Assembly (NCBI RefSeq): GCF_000002425.4
Contig: NC_037255.1
Coordinates: forward strand, 25,307,196 to 25,371,195
DNA: 64,000 nucleotides
Origin: Physcomitrium patens
Lineage: Eukaryota > Streptophyta > Bryopsida > Funariales > Funariaceae
Reading direction: 5' to 3'
Within the stretch, counting starts at the first letter, position 1. The number at the start of each line of letters is the position of its first letter. This document shows, piece after piece, positions 23,269-35,751 of the stretch. The notes beneath the pieces are model-generated. The model saw only the letters and a list, made by a program, of their open reading frames with translations, had not been told where the DNA came from and ran no database searches. Both the position numbers and the translations under genes were made by a program.

Positions 23269-25673
23269 TAGGCATCATACATCATACTATTATTAAGTAA
23301 AATTCTTCACTTTTATCAATGAATAATAAGTCACCTAATAGTATTGTCTAATACAAGCATTGCGATGCAAATTCTCCTATCATCTCTAATAAATTAAAGA
23401 TTTTAGAAAATATGCTTCTTCTTCTTTTTACTTTGTATCACTATAGAAATTTGAACCAAAAACAACGTAGATGCTATTCCACCACCTTATCATCTATCCT
23501 ATCTTTACAATCTCCTAACTACTATTTGATGTTAAATGATTAGAAATCAAACCTATAAAATTAAAGTCCTGTGCCTTTTCTTCTTGTAAAGCTTCATTGT
23601 CAATTTTCTATGATACTTCTGGATACTAAAATCAACATGACGATGCATAAATATATTAAAAGTATTTTTATTAATTTTTATCTAAATTTATACTTTAATT
23701 ATTGATTATTTATAAATAAATAAAAACTTCTAAAGTTTTTTATTTAATTATTAAAATATACATTAAAAATTTAATATATTTTATAGATTTAAGCTAATTT
23801 TTATATGTTGTACTAATTTATAATATAGAAGTAGTAATTTTATTTGCTTCAAAGATAAATAGTCTTGATATTATAATAAAATAATCATACCTTGTTGCCA
23901 ACATGAAATTGAAGTTATTCATTATAATAAAAATTTAGTTTGATCTTTTATTATTCTTGAGCTTTCTTTAACCATGTCTTCATTATCACATATAGCTCTA
24001 ATGAAAAGAATTTTAAAATCTTCCACCACAAGTTTATGAATTTTTTAAAAGTCAAAAGTATCAAATTATAGATGATAATTATAATTAGCATAAAAAAGTG
24101 ATTGTTGAATGGAAAAATATATTTTATTATTATAAGAAAATTTTGCTAATGATAAAAGAATTTTCTAAAATCTTAGTGGTACTTGATTATACATCTTAAA
24201 TATTGCTCTAATACTTGAATCATTCATTTTATTTATTCATTAGCTTGATAATAAAAGACTAAAGATAGTTTAATATTTATCATCAATATCTTTAAAAAAA
24301 ATCTTAAACTTAAATATGAATTGAATCCCTTTATTTAATATAATATTCCTTCATAATCCTTGATAGTAATAAATATTATAAAAAATAAATCTAGTTATTT
24401 TTTATCTTTAATAGATTTTTAAATAATATAAATATACCATTTTAGTGAAATAATTTACTATTATAAGTATAAAATAATAAAGATTTGAAATTAAAATATT
24501 TATAATAAAATCTATAGAAAAAGATGACTATAGTTGTTTTAATATAGGTAGTGTATTGAAAAATCTGTAAGCTCAATGATTAAGAGTTTTTTATCTTAAA
24601 TAAATATTACATAATTGTATAAATTTTTTAATTTTCTTCTATATTTAAAGCCATCAAAAATATTTTGTAATAAACTCTAATGTCTTATTGTATCTAAAAT
24701 ATTATATAATTAAAAAATTATGACAAACTTAAAGAACATATAATTATATTTTAACTTCTAAAATCTATAAGTATTCTTTAAAATAGAGAAGATTGTCTTT
24801 GAATTTAAACTTAAAAGAAACATTCTTAATATCATAAACAAGAAAATCTAAGGATATATTTGATTAAATTTGATAAAAAAATATTGAATCAATAACCAAT
24901 ATTGATTTCATTGTTCAAAGATGAAATTGCTTTGGCTTCAAAAGAAGTATTTGTTGTTGATCAAAAGCTTCATATTTTTTGGGTATAAAATAAGAATATT
25001 TAAAAATGATATATAAAAAATCTTATTATTTTTCATACAAATAAGTGATACTAAATATAAATCTTAACAAATATATTTCTAAAAAGCTTAGCAATAATCC
25101 AAAATATATATTAATAAAAATTACTTAAAATTTCTTGTGATTTGTATAAATAATTACTAGATTTGAAGCATCTTCTAGATAATGATGTTATATTCAAAAT
25201 GAATCTTCAATTACAAAAAAACTCCTTGTTGTTGATCTTATAATTGATTTTGGATGTTGAAATTATTTTTGAATAAAAAACTATTGGCCAATTTTTTTCA
25301 TATGCCTCCATTTGTAGCAACACCACATCTAAAGCAAAATGAAACATATTTATTTCTATAAAAAAATACCTTTAAAAAGCCAATGCAATACAAGATTGGT
25401 ACTGTAGTAATACTTGTCTTCAAAGCTTTAAATATTGTTTTGACTTCTTTGTTCTATTCAAGTTTTTTTTGCAAGTTAAATGTATAAGTTGAACTACAAT
25501 ATGAAAAAAGATTTTAATGAAGATGTGATAGTAATTAAAAAACTCCAAAAAATATTAGACATCTCTTATTTTTTTTGAAATCTTCTTATTTATGATAATT
25601 TGGACTTTCTTAGGATATATTGTAAGGTTGTTATTTGAAATGAAATATCTTAAAAAATCAACTTGAATTATAT

Positions 25674-25677
<4 letters not shown>

Positions 25678-25717
<40 letters not shown>
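25678..25717. repeat. (AT)n microsatellite
   Basis: About 20 AT units within relic B. Confidence 0.9.
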
Positions 25718-25718
<1 letters not shown>

Positions 25719-25868
25719 CATCTTAGTATACAATTATGCATCTTAATTTTTTATAATATAAAAAAAATATTAAATTTATACTTTTTTATATTCCAATAAT
25801 AGATTAAAAGTTATTTAAATAATAAATAAATAAAATAATTTAAAATTTCATAAAAAAATATTTATTAG

Positions 25869-26326
25869 TATCATGGATACATTATACAAAAGACTAAACA
25901 AGAAATTGAATAGAAGAGTTTTAATAAGAAAGCTAATAAGAACTTCATTAAACTAAATGAGTGCAAGATCAACTCCCAAAGATATGAACTAAAGCTTTAG
26001 GAGATGTGTTGTCGAAGCTAAGGATCTTCTTAGCCTTGATTTCAATATATATTAGGTATTAGGAATCTTCTCAAGAAATTTTCATGTTGCTTGCAAATAA
26101 ATCAACATTAAGAAGCTTCTTGAGAAGTTTCTATATTTCTTGAAGATGAAGAAATCATAAGAGGCTTCTTTGATAATTTATTTAATTTTCTTACGAGTTT
26201 TTAGAAACTTCTAAAATATTTTAACAACCTTATAAGAATCTTTTAGAAATCTTTAAGAACCTTCTAGAATCTAATAAAATATTTTTAGAATATTTTTAGA
26301 ATCTTTCTTATTGGATTTCCATAAAA
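25869..26326 (-). mobile_element. Old solo LTR of the element-1 family
   Basis: Read on the minus strand it aligns over its whole length with the 446-bp LTR of element 1, including the TATA region, the GATGTGTTGTCGA segment and a GAA/TTC-rich U3. It is flanked by the perfect 5-bp direct repeat ATTAG (25,864-25,868 and 26,327-26,331), the expected footprint of LTR-LTR recombination after insertion into relic B. Many substitutions separate it from element 1, so the family has been present for a long time. Confidence 0.8.
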
Positions 26327-28087
26327 ATTAGATTTTGAAAAGTAACTAGTATATTTGTGAAAAAAAAAATATGACATTATATTTTAAATGTCTTTACTTG
26401 GTCCAAAATGTAAATTTCTATTCATTTCTTTTTTTAATACATATTGATTTATATATTCTTTATAAATCTATTATTGTATAGAATTTTATTTAATTTAATT
26501 GATTAAAAAGCCTCGATATCAAAAATAGATAGTATTTAATTTTGATGATTATTTTGTTAAATCTTTGATAATCTATACACATTTGTAGTCATTTGTCTTT
26601 TTTTCTTTACAAAGAAGATATGTACTTTTTCTAAAAATTATGAATAGTACATAAAGTTGTTAGCCAAGTTCTCATTAATATGTTCTTTGAGTGAAGCCAA
26701 TTCATTTTGTGATAAGTTGTAGATTGATTCAAATAGTGGTTAAGCTATTGTATGAAGATAAATTTGTTCAATATCCCATATTATATGTATCAAAAGTTGT
26801 GACTTATCCAGCTCTTAATTAAGATACCAAAAGTACCCTCTTTTTGGCTTCCGACACGTTTTGTTTGCAACAAATGATATCCATCTTGTTTTTATAATAC
26901 ATCTGATTACCATAACAAATTTAAAAAATCATAAAGATGATAATTTGGAAGAATATTTAAATTTTTCTTTCCAAAGAAGTCTTAAAAATCCTTATATTGA
27001 ATTAAGATGTCATTTAAAATCTTTTTGTCATTAGAAATAAGTGTAGCATAAATAACAAAAGATGATCTTATTTTTACAACATGCATAAAAATTTGAGTAC
27101 CTACAAATTAAGATTTGATTATCCTAGATTTATGATTTTTTAATTAGTTAGAAAAAGTCTTGATTATGCAATAGAAAAATTTATGATTATAAAAAATCTA
27201 ATATATTTAAGTATTATAATTTATTAGCTAAAATAAGCCTTATATAATTATATTAAAAAAATCTAATAATATCACTAAAATATCATGACCATATATTACT
27301 ATATCTATAGAAATAATTTTATGGATAATATATTCAAAGAAAAATAGGTAACCATCTTTGACTTCTTCATATATGAACTTAGTTTTCTTTATTAAAGATA
27401 TTCTATGTCTTTTAATAAATTCTTCATTTATAAAAAAAGTTGAGGCACTTGAATTTAATAAGATAAAGACTTTGTGATTTTTAGATCTTAAATAAATATC
27501 TATTGTAATATAAGGTGAGAGTTTTGAAGAAAGAATAAGATCTTTAATAGTTGTTGTATAAGATTCTAAATATATAATCTTTATTTTAGTTAGAAAATTT
27601 TATTTTTTAACACATTATCTTTAATTATAATTATGTTTCTTATTTTGTGGTTATGTTACTTCTTTGGACAATATTGAGTAGTATATTTATGTTTTCTATA
27701 ATATAAGCACTATTTTTCTTAATAGCATTGAATTTTTTCTTGTTTGATTAGAAATTTAAAACATATTGCATCAATTTACATAAATTTTAGTCTTAATGAA
27801 TAAGTTTCTAAAAAATTAAGAATTTTTGTCATGACTTGAATTATTCTTCTCTAATCAAGTCTTTATTCTTAATATTTTTAGAAAATTGATTGTTGTATGC
27901 AATGGCTTAAACAACAATCTAATATTACTTTCATAATTGTTAATAATAATTTTTTTCATTATCCTTTAATTTACATCAAAATTAGTTGATAAGGGCTTTA
28001 TCATTCCACTCCATAATGCAAATAAGGCTTTAGAATTTGGTATCATAAATAGTAATTCATTGTAATCCTTTATTGTAAGGATAAGAG

Positions 28088-28112
28088 TTTTTTTTTTTTT
28101 TTTTTTTTTTTT
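28088..28112. repeat. Poly-T run, 25 nt
   Basis: Uninterrupted T run inside relic B. Confidence 0.85.
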
Positions 28113-28293
28113 CTATTTTTTCTTAATGACTTTTTTCAAATATGGCTATAAATACTTCTAAAAATTAATTTAGATCATATAAGAGTTGAAAATGTTTTAT
28201 TATCAAAGGTATAAATGAAGATAAAACACTCCTAAATATAAGTGCACCTATAAATCTAATTTGAGTAAGTTTGTCAAGATATTGGAAAGAATG

Positions 28294-29003
28294 TGTAGAA
28301 TATGTAAATAAACTTTGTGGTAAGTTACTGGTTGGTTATTGATAACCTTAAGAATTAGACTAATGGTTAAGCAGTTTAGTTGGTAACAATAGGTTGTTAG
28401 TAGAATAAATGGTTAAGAATTCAAAGGATCATAACCTTTGGAATCCGATGGCCGACGGATCATCTTTTTCATAGGATAAAGAGGTTAAGGAAAGAGAGAT
28501 CGGGGCTAGACTGTGAGAGTCGTAAGTCGAGAGCCAAATTGTGAGAGTCATAAGCCGGGACAAGTTTGGTGCTACCTCTTTCTGTTTCTTTGTTGTTGAC
28601 GAGTAATGGATAGTTTTTGAATATTGAGAAGTTAGTCTGGAGTGCCAGACTGTGAGAGTCATAATTCTAAGTAATAAATTGAGAAACTGAATACAATAGG
28701 TAAGTTGGAGATCAGTAATTGAATACATCTAAACCACAAAGAGAGTAAGTGAGAGATGAATGGATAAGAATATGAAAGTATTGTTGAATTGATAATTGTA
28801 GAATGGATTATGAATTGAATTAAGATGGAAGTAGTAAACCTTAATGTTTTATAGTTTGATAATTGATTTCAGATAGCCAGAGTACAATCAATTGTGATAC
28901 TAACAGACCTAATTCATATTACTAGTCTTTTCCCGTATTCGAACCCACTTCTATTAGTTCAATTGCTTTAGTATATTGAAGCTTGAACACAATGAGAATA
29001 AAA
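28294..29003 (+). repeat. Element C 5' LTR
   Basis: About 0.71 kb, matching 48,090-48,809. The start is set at TGTAG, where both copies begin to agree. The 3' end is set by the PBS that follows. Confidence 0.7.
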
Positions 29004-29006
29004 TTT

Positions 29007-29024
29007 TGGCACCACTGCCAGAAA
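29007..29024 (+). other. PBS of element C, tRNA-Asp type
   Basis: TGGCACCACTGCCAGAAA agrees at 12 of 18 positions with the complement of the plant tRNA-Asp 3' end, and every mismatch is a transition, as expected of decay by cytosine deamination. Confidence 0.65.
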
Positions 29025-29169
29025 AATGATAACAATATAAAATGTTAGAAATTGATTGTATAAGAGATGGAATTATATATTGAATGAGAAGGTGAGAAGA
29101 ACAAGTTTTAGAGTTATAAATATATGAGTTATAATTCAAGGCAGTATTGATTTTGTAAAGAAGAATGAA

Positions 29170-30754
29170 AGATTATGAGTGATAATCATGAAGGAAAGGA
29201 TTATGAAAGAATTAATCGACAAGCAAAAGAAAGACAGGAGCAATTACGCACAAGAAATCTCCTATAGGAACGACAAAAAAGAATTGTAGGTCCAAGTAAA
29301 ATTAAAGGAAGAAAAATTCAAATTCAAATAGCAAAGAGACTAGTAATAATACCAATGGCCACGGGAATGCCAAAAGTATCAATTGTACTATAAATGGGAG
29401 CAGTAGGAAATTGAACTACAAAAATGGCACTATTATCTACTTTTAGTGGTTAATCAGGCTCTGATCCCGATCACCATATATCTCAATTCTTGATAGCTTG
29501 CATGGCTAATAATGGTAGAATTGAAGATATTTGATTAAAATAGTTGTGAATAATTTTAAAAGATATAGCTTTTGAATGGTATATTCGACAACCAGTGGGT
29601 AGATTTTCCAATTGAGAGGCCTTGAGGAATGCCTTCCTAATCCATTTTAGACCAATTGGATTTAAAGATTGGCTTAGAGAAAATTTTATGAATAGCAGGA
29701 TGTTTACGGAGGAATCCGTAGAGTCCTATTATGGCCGTGTCGCAGATATACCTCGTAAATGGGCAAATAATCAAATGTCAGATGCGTTTATATTGTCGAT
29801 ATTAATTAACGATTTGCATCCATCAGAATTGAAAATGTTTATAAAAGAGGCTCGACCAGCTACGGTAGAGGCATCGTTGGCATGAACAAAGGTGTGGAAA
29901 GAATATCATTAGGACCAATTGTTAACAATGGGGGCTACGATGATTCCAAGTTCAGGAAGCCAACAAATACAATTGAGAAATGTGTCGATGGATAATTATT
30001 CACAAATAGCTGACTCCAATGTGAAGAATGTTATGTTGCAACAACCAATTAATGCTACACCATTCTAAGCAATAGCGCCAATAACAATGACACCTTATTT
30101 TATATTGCTAACATATCAACAACCAGAATAGGGCACAAATGCAACTGTTAAAGATCCAAATGAAGCCTTGTTATTAAATCTACCAAAGAAGATGGAAGAA
30201 TTGGTCGTGAATTTGGGTAAAGACAAGGAGAAACGACATAAGTCTTCTAATACGAGACCTAATGTATGATGTAATAATTGTAAGGGACAAGGTCATTTTG
30301 ATACAGAATATCCATCATCCAAACAAACGGGTGTTCAATGTACATTTTGTGGAAGAAAGCACCCCACTCAAAACTACTGGTATTTACAAAGGCAACAATA
30401 ATTCAGTAATCAGACCATGATCCCACTGACTCAATGGGAAGTCAATCAAATTCAAATGAAAAATACGTATGGATGGAATGGAAATCGATCTAATTGACAA
30501 AATCAAACATTCAACAACTTTCAAAGTCCAATTTTAATCAAGGGTTTGTATCAAACCCCCAGAACTATAGGAAAGAGCAGCAGAGGTATCAGCAATATGC
30601 TCCATTGGCGTCATCGAACCAAGAACCCTCCGTACCAATAGAACAACCAGGATCATTTTTTAACCCTATATCGAATAAGCCTAGTAGGTATATACCAGTA
30701 GAGACACCCAATATGCCAGATGGAGGTGCAAGAAGACTACTTTGTTGTTCCCGT
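29170..30754 (+). mobile_element. Element C gag region (fossil)
   Basis: Capsid-like coding near 29.6-29.9 kb (a WLRENF...VESYYGR segment followed by an arginine/lysine-rich helix) and two zinc-knuckle-like motifs near 30.27-30.38 kb (CNNCKGQGHF and CTFCGRKHPT). The region ends where LTR D is inserted. Broken fossil. Confidence 0.6.
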
Positions 30755-32365
30755 TGTCGTCATACGTGAAGTCTTGCTTAAGAATGCTCCGGGTACTTGG
30801 GTGTGGAAGGAAGAATGGAAATTGCAATAACAAAATCCTAATTCTAATAGAATACTAAAAATTCTCTAATTAGACCATAATAATGCTAAGCAAGCTTAAT
30901 CAATATCAAAAAATCTCAAAGAAATTTCAAATAAATAATAAATTTTTTTAAAGAAATATTAAAACGATCACAAATATTACTCAAATATATCTCAATTCAA
31001 TCTTAATTTAATTCTAGTTAAAATCCTATTGAACTTCATTCAAAATTTAGGCCAAAACTAATTGAATCTTAAATCCTAATAAAATCCTAAATCCTAAATC
31101 AAACCCTAAAAAAATCTTAAACCAAATTCCAACCAGATCCTAAATCCTAAATCAAATCTTAATTTAAATCCTAAATCCTAAATAAAATCCTAACCAAAAC
31201 CTAATCCAAATCCTAATCCGAACTCTAAATCCTAAACCAAACCCTAAATCCTAAACCAAACTCTAACAAAATCCTAAACCAAATCCTAAATCCTAAATCA
31301 AACCCTAACCAAACCTTAAATCCTAAATAAAATCCTAACCAAATCCTAAACCAAATCCTAATCCAAACCCTAAATCCTAAACCAAATCCTAAACTCTAAA
31401 TCAAATCCTAATTCAAACCTTAATCAAATCCTAAACCAAACCCTAATCAAACCCTAATAATTCCTACAACAGATTTAAACCACAATAACTAATGAATAAA
31501 CCGTTGATCTTAACTCAAATTTTGCATACTTCTTAAAAAATAAGTTAAAAATAAGCAAAAAAATATTAAAAAAGATCGAAATTATCAAATTGACGATAAC
31601 CTCAAAAATGTGCTTGGGTATTGGTCGGCCTCCTTCTCCAAACTTGATGCCAATCTTTCAAAGCTAATATCTCTCTTATTCATTGTTCGATTGATCTCAA
31701 AATTCTCATACACATAGAAAAACAAGTTTAATATCCTCTCACATAAGTTTTACTCCAATCCAATTACTAGATTGCAAGAAATTTTAAAAATCCTCATTGG
31801 ACATAAAATTCTACTTTTTGAGACCTTGATCCACTTAAACCTCAATATTCCTCAATTCAACCGTTAGATCAAGCTCAAATTCACAATACATATTAAATAC
31901 AATTGTAACCATAAACTCACAAATTTTCATCTGTAGATCTACTACAAAACTCTTGAAATCATCCAAAACATAAACCCTATTTTATTTCTTAAAATCCAAG
32001 TCATCCAAAACAAACCTTGACTTTGCAAAGCTCTTACAAAGTCATAACAACTCCAAATCACCCAAAATCAATACCTATAGAAACCTTATTCAATCTATTA
32101 TCAAACCCTATTCTCTGATATGCCAAAGAGTCCCACAGTCGTCGTCAAGACTTGGTTTTGTGCCTCAGGGTCTGATTTCGATCCTGGTTCATAATTGACC
32201 CTCTCCAGGTATCAACATCTAGTTTTTTTTAGTAATTTTTACTTGAATTTACTCTTAGCTTTCTCCTAAAGATGTTTATATCATTTATTTTTCCAATCTA
32301 CCTTATTTTGCCTTATTTTTGGCCCTACAAAGTAAGTAGAAGCTATTTTTTCTAAAAGACCTGAA
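30755..32365 (-). mobile_element. F-type LTR (copy D) inserted in element C gag
   Basis: Begins TGTCGTCATACGTGAAG, like the end of LTR F read in reverse, and follows F and the 13,158 copy for about 1.6 kb, including a CCTAAA-rich centre at 31,060-31,470 and the conserved GTGCCTCAGGGTCTGATTTC segment near 32,160. The far end is not complete. Element C sequence resumes at about 32,366. Old fossil LTR with no internal region. Confidence 0.6.
31060..31470 (-). repeat. Telomere-like CCTAAA tract in LTR D
   Basis: Same make-up and same relative place as the tract at 13,430-13,905. Confidence 0.75.
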
Positions 32366-33672
32366 TTGGTTGTGCACCTCAATGAGGTACCAATTACGGA
32401 GGCTTCGGTTCCATGTCAAGCTGTTCCATTCTCTACACAGTTTTGAGAACTGTACTTTCCATTGAAAGATCTTCTAAGATGCATGAATTCCAAGGAACCA
32501 ATATCAGCCCAATTGGGAGAACAATCTTATCCGTTGAAAGAACCAATTTTACAAGCTTCGTCAAATTCAGTTCCAATAGCTTTACCAATTTCTAATATAG
32601 TGAAAATCAATTTACCTTCATCGATGTCTAAGACTCGAAAGAAAAAATAGACATTGAGAATTACCACTAATACAGAACCATATGATATTCTAAAAGATTT
32701 TGGCACCATATAGCCTACAATCTTTATGAAAGAACTATTGGCGATAACACTTGAGTGCCAAAATATCTTGAATTCCTCATTAATTTGTCACAGATCTTGA
32801 AATAAAGAAATCTAAGAAGTAAGTTTGAATCTCGATCTAGGTGCATCAAGGATTGATGTTTCAATTGATGGAGTGTTATTATCGAGAGTGCAAGTAGACG
32901 GAGGATTTAGTATAAATCTTATGAATGCTGCTACAATAGAGGAGTTAGGTTTGGATCAGTTATTGCCTATTACAGTAGTTTTGAGAATGACTGACTCCAG
33001 TCGAGTTAAACCTATGGATATTTTACAAAGTATTGATATAGTAATTGTGGAGATTACTTACAAAATTGATTATATTGTTTTTTAATTGCGAATGCTCTAT
33101 ATTGTCATATCCAATTTTATTGTAGTGATCATGGTTGTATGAAGCTAAAGCTTGAAATGACTGGGACCATGGTATATTGACAATTGGAAAAGGTAATGAT
33201 AAAATTGAGCTTCAAATGTACCTTTTCCAATATCACGGAAAAATTCAAGTTGCCAGTTCATGTCGGATTGTGAAGATGAATCTAGAGAAGAAGAAATTGG
33301 TGCATCTGACCCAATTTATGCTAATACAAGGCAAGTTTTTGAACACACTAGAATGAAACACCAGGTGTAGGGGACCGAGAGAGTACTTAGATCCTCCAGA
33401 TGTTATTGACGATTCTGATCATATGACTACATATTGGATGAATAGATAGGATATTGATCGCGTTAATGCTGTAGAACTGGATTTAGAAAGTTTTTATTTT
33501 TTGAATTTTATGAAAGATTCTAGAATTGAGCAAAACATTATTTCAAAGACTCTTGAAATTCCATGATGTTAATAAATTAATTTAGGTACAGGAGAGGCTC
33601 CCCAAATCATTCAGATTTATAATGGTATAAAAGACAAGGAGAAAGAAATTTAGATGGATTACTTTTTAACGT
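32366..33672 (+). mobile_element. Element C protease region (fossil)
   Basis: Gag-pol linker followed at about 32.83-33.09 kb by a retropepsin-like segment (VQVDGGFSINLMN, where the family motif is D-S/T-G). Broken, and ends where element E is inserted. Confidence 0.6.
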
Positions 33673-35452
33673 TGTCATATTACATGCTATCTTGCTTGAG
33701 AACGCACCTGGCATCTGGGTGTGGAAGATAAAACAATGTTTTGCAAGTATCCAGGTAGGCTAGTAGGTTTCAACCATCTAAATATAAATTATTTTGAATT
33801 TCAATATAAAAGCTTAATTCCAATATAAAGTACTTAGAAACACTATTTTTAATAACTTCAAGATATTATAAGCACAAAATCTTTGGTTATTTTTTAGTTT
33901 TATTTTTTATTTTTTATTTTTTATTTTTTTTATTTTTTTACCCTAACCCTAGACAACGAGCTTCGGCAAGCTGTAATTCTCAATCTAACCATCTAATTGT
34001 TGTAAACTTCTACCACTAGTGTCTTTGCAAGCCTTCTAAATGCTTAAGAAGTTTCAATCCAATCAAACTTACGGATTGCAAGAAAATGCCATAAATCCAC
34101 ACTGATGTATCTTGACCGCCGCCTAAAAGTCTTCGACTTACCATGCCAAAAGTCACCTTATTCCAGCTGGTAGATCTTCAGATATTATAGAAACCCTAAA
34201 CAACTCCAATCTACTAACTTCTGATACCTCTTTACACTCATGGTCAAATATCCTCTATTTGTTTTGTCAGATTAACACAAACTTTTACATGCACTTGCCA
34301 TACTCAACCCTCTAGACACCTCTACATTTCAACCATAGAAGTTTCTCCAATTTCACAAAATAGTCAAGAATACCAACCTTATCTTTATTGCAAAAAAAAT
34401 TCAAATCACCAATACAAACACTAACTTTCAGCAACGATTGCAAAAGTCCTCCCAAATCCTATGAAATTCAATTCTACACCTTTCGAAGGAGCTTGAAGCT
34501 AGCTCTGTGACCCCAAAATTCCAATCTCCGAATGTCCTCTTGATTTTCTTCTCCTTTCCTTTAACTCCGTGAGATTTTCTATTCTTCTGCTTTGGACTCC
34601 GAATTGGAATAATAGACCCGCCTCCATGGAATTCTTGCCTTTAAAAAGATCTTTCCACGGAAAGAACATTTTCTCAAAATGATATAGAGAATGGAACAGC
34701 TTGAAATAGAACCGAAGCCTCTGTATTTTGGGACCCCATTGGATTGCCTAATGGAGTCAGGTCTCATACTGAATAAGAGGCCCATAATAGGACCTGAATT
34801 GGATGTCCTTGTAATTGGATCAAATTGGCCCTTTACAACAGACTCATCCGAATATTGAATTGGTCCTTTCTCTTTTTGTCAACTCCTGGTAAGAACGGCT
34901 CGGACTCATTCCACTCAATTTACTGGAGAATCTTGAGGACCTCGATTTATCCCTTCAATTTTTTTCTAGCTTTGGATCTGCTGATCTCAATTATTGAAAT
35001 TGAATAGAGCATTACATTGCTGATAAGTATGCCCTGACTGCTTGCTATTCCAATACACTAGCGCATAATTATCACTGACTCTAGGATTGGAACATTCACT
35101 AGCACAATCACCAATCTGTCTGCAATGGAAACAACAAAGTGGTCTTTTTGTACCTCCATCACGTATATTGGATGTCTCCACCGATATATATCTACTAGGC
35201 TTGTTCCATATAGGGTTAGAATATGATCCTGGTCGTCCCGTTGGTACGGAGGGTACCTAGTTCGATGACGCCGGTGGAGCATGCGTTGTTGTCATGTTTG
35301 GTGGTACAGCTTGAAATGGCGTGGCATTAACTGGCTCCTCAATATTGGCATTGGAATTGGCCACTGTTTCTAACATCCAAGATGACTAAATATTAATAAA
35401 TCTTTTCTATTTATATTTTCACCATATAGTCGTATTACAACACGACATCCAC
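33673..35452 (-). repeat. Element E left (3') LTR with captured gag segment
   Basis: 1.78 kb. Minus-strand start TGTCGTGTTGTAATACGAC directly after the purine tract. Its right half (about 34.56-35.39 kb) is clearly related to the gag and gag-pol linker of element C: a zinc-knuckle segment (CFHCRQIGDCASEC) and the preceding P-rich stretch parallel 30.6-30.75 kb, and about 34.58-34.74 kb parallels 32.39-32.5 kb. The left half has a TTTTA-type simple repeat (about 33,895-33,940). Confidence 0.65.
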
Positions 35453-35751
35453 CCCTTAAGAACCTGTGCATCCTCTCGTATGCACCAAATAATCTAATTG
35501 TTGTTTGATTTATAATATGTTCTCCAAGTCTTTGTCCAAATCCTCTTCATCACCTTTGTTATCCAAGTCAATTTCATCTTCTTGTTGAAGAATATTTATG
35601 TCTTCTCCAAGGTCATCTATATTTATTTCTGTGTATATCTTTGTTTAAATATTTTAACTCGCTTCCCTGCAATTGGTATTTTTAACCTTGTTCCATCTAA
35701 CTCCCGCAATGAGTAAGTTGTATTATCATGAACAATTGTAACCACATACGA

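Larger units (their letters stand above)
23274..28293 (-). mobile_element. Fossil Ty3/gypsy relic B, left part
   Basis: Minus-strand relic of the same lineage as A, broken very many times and strongly AT-shifted. Reading right to left: gag about 27.6-28.29 kb, protease about 27.1-27.5 kb, RT about 25.73-26.75 kb (collinear with A at 10.8-11.2 kb), RNase H about 24.9-25.66 kb, and probable integrase remains to about 23.9 kb. Further left only AT-rich sequence is seen. A solo LTR of the element-1 family interrupts the RT region, and element C separates this part from the gag/leader/LTR remains at 48.8-49.57 kb. Confidence 0.6.
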
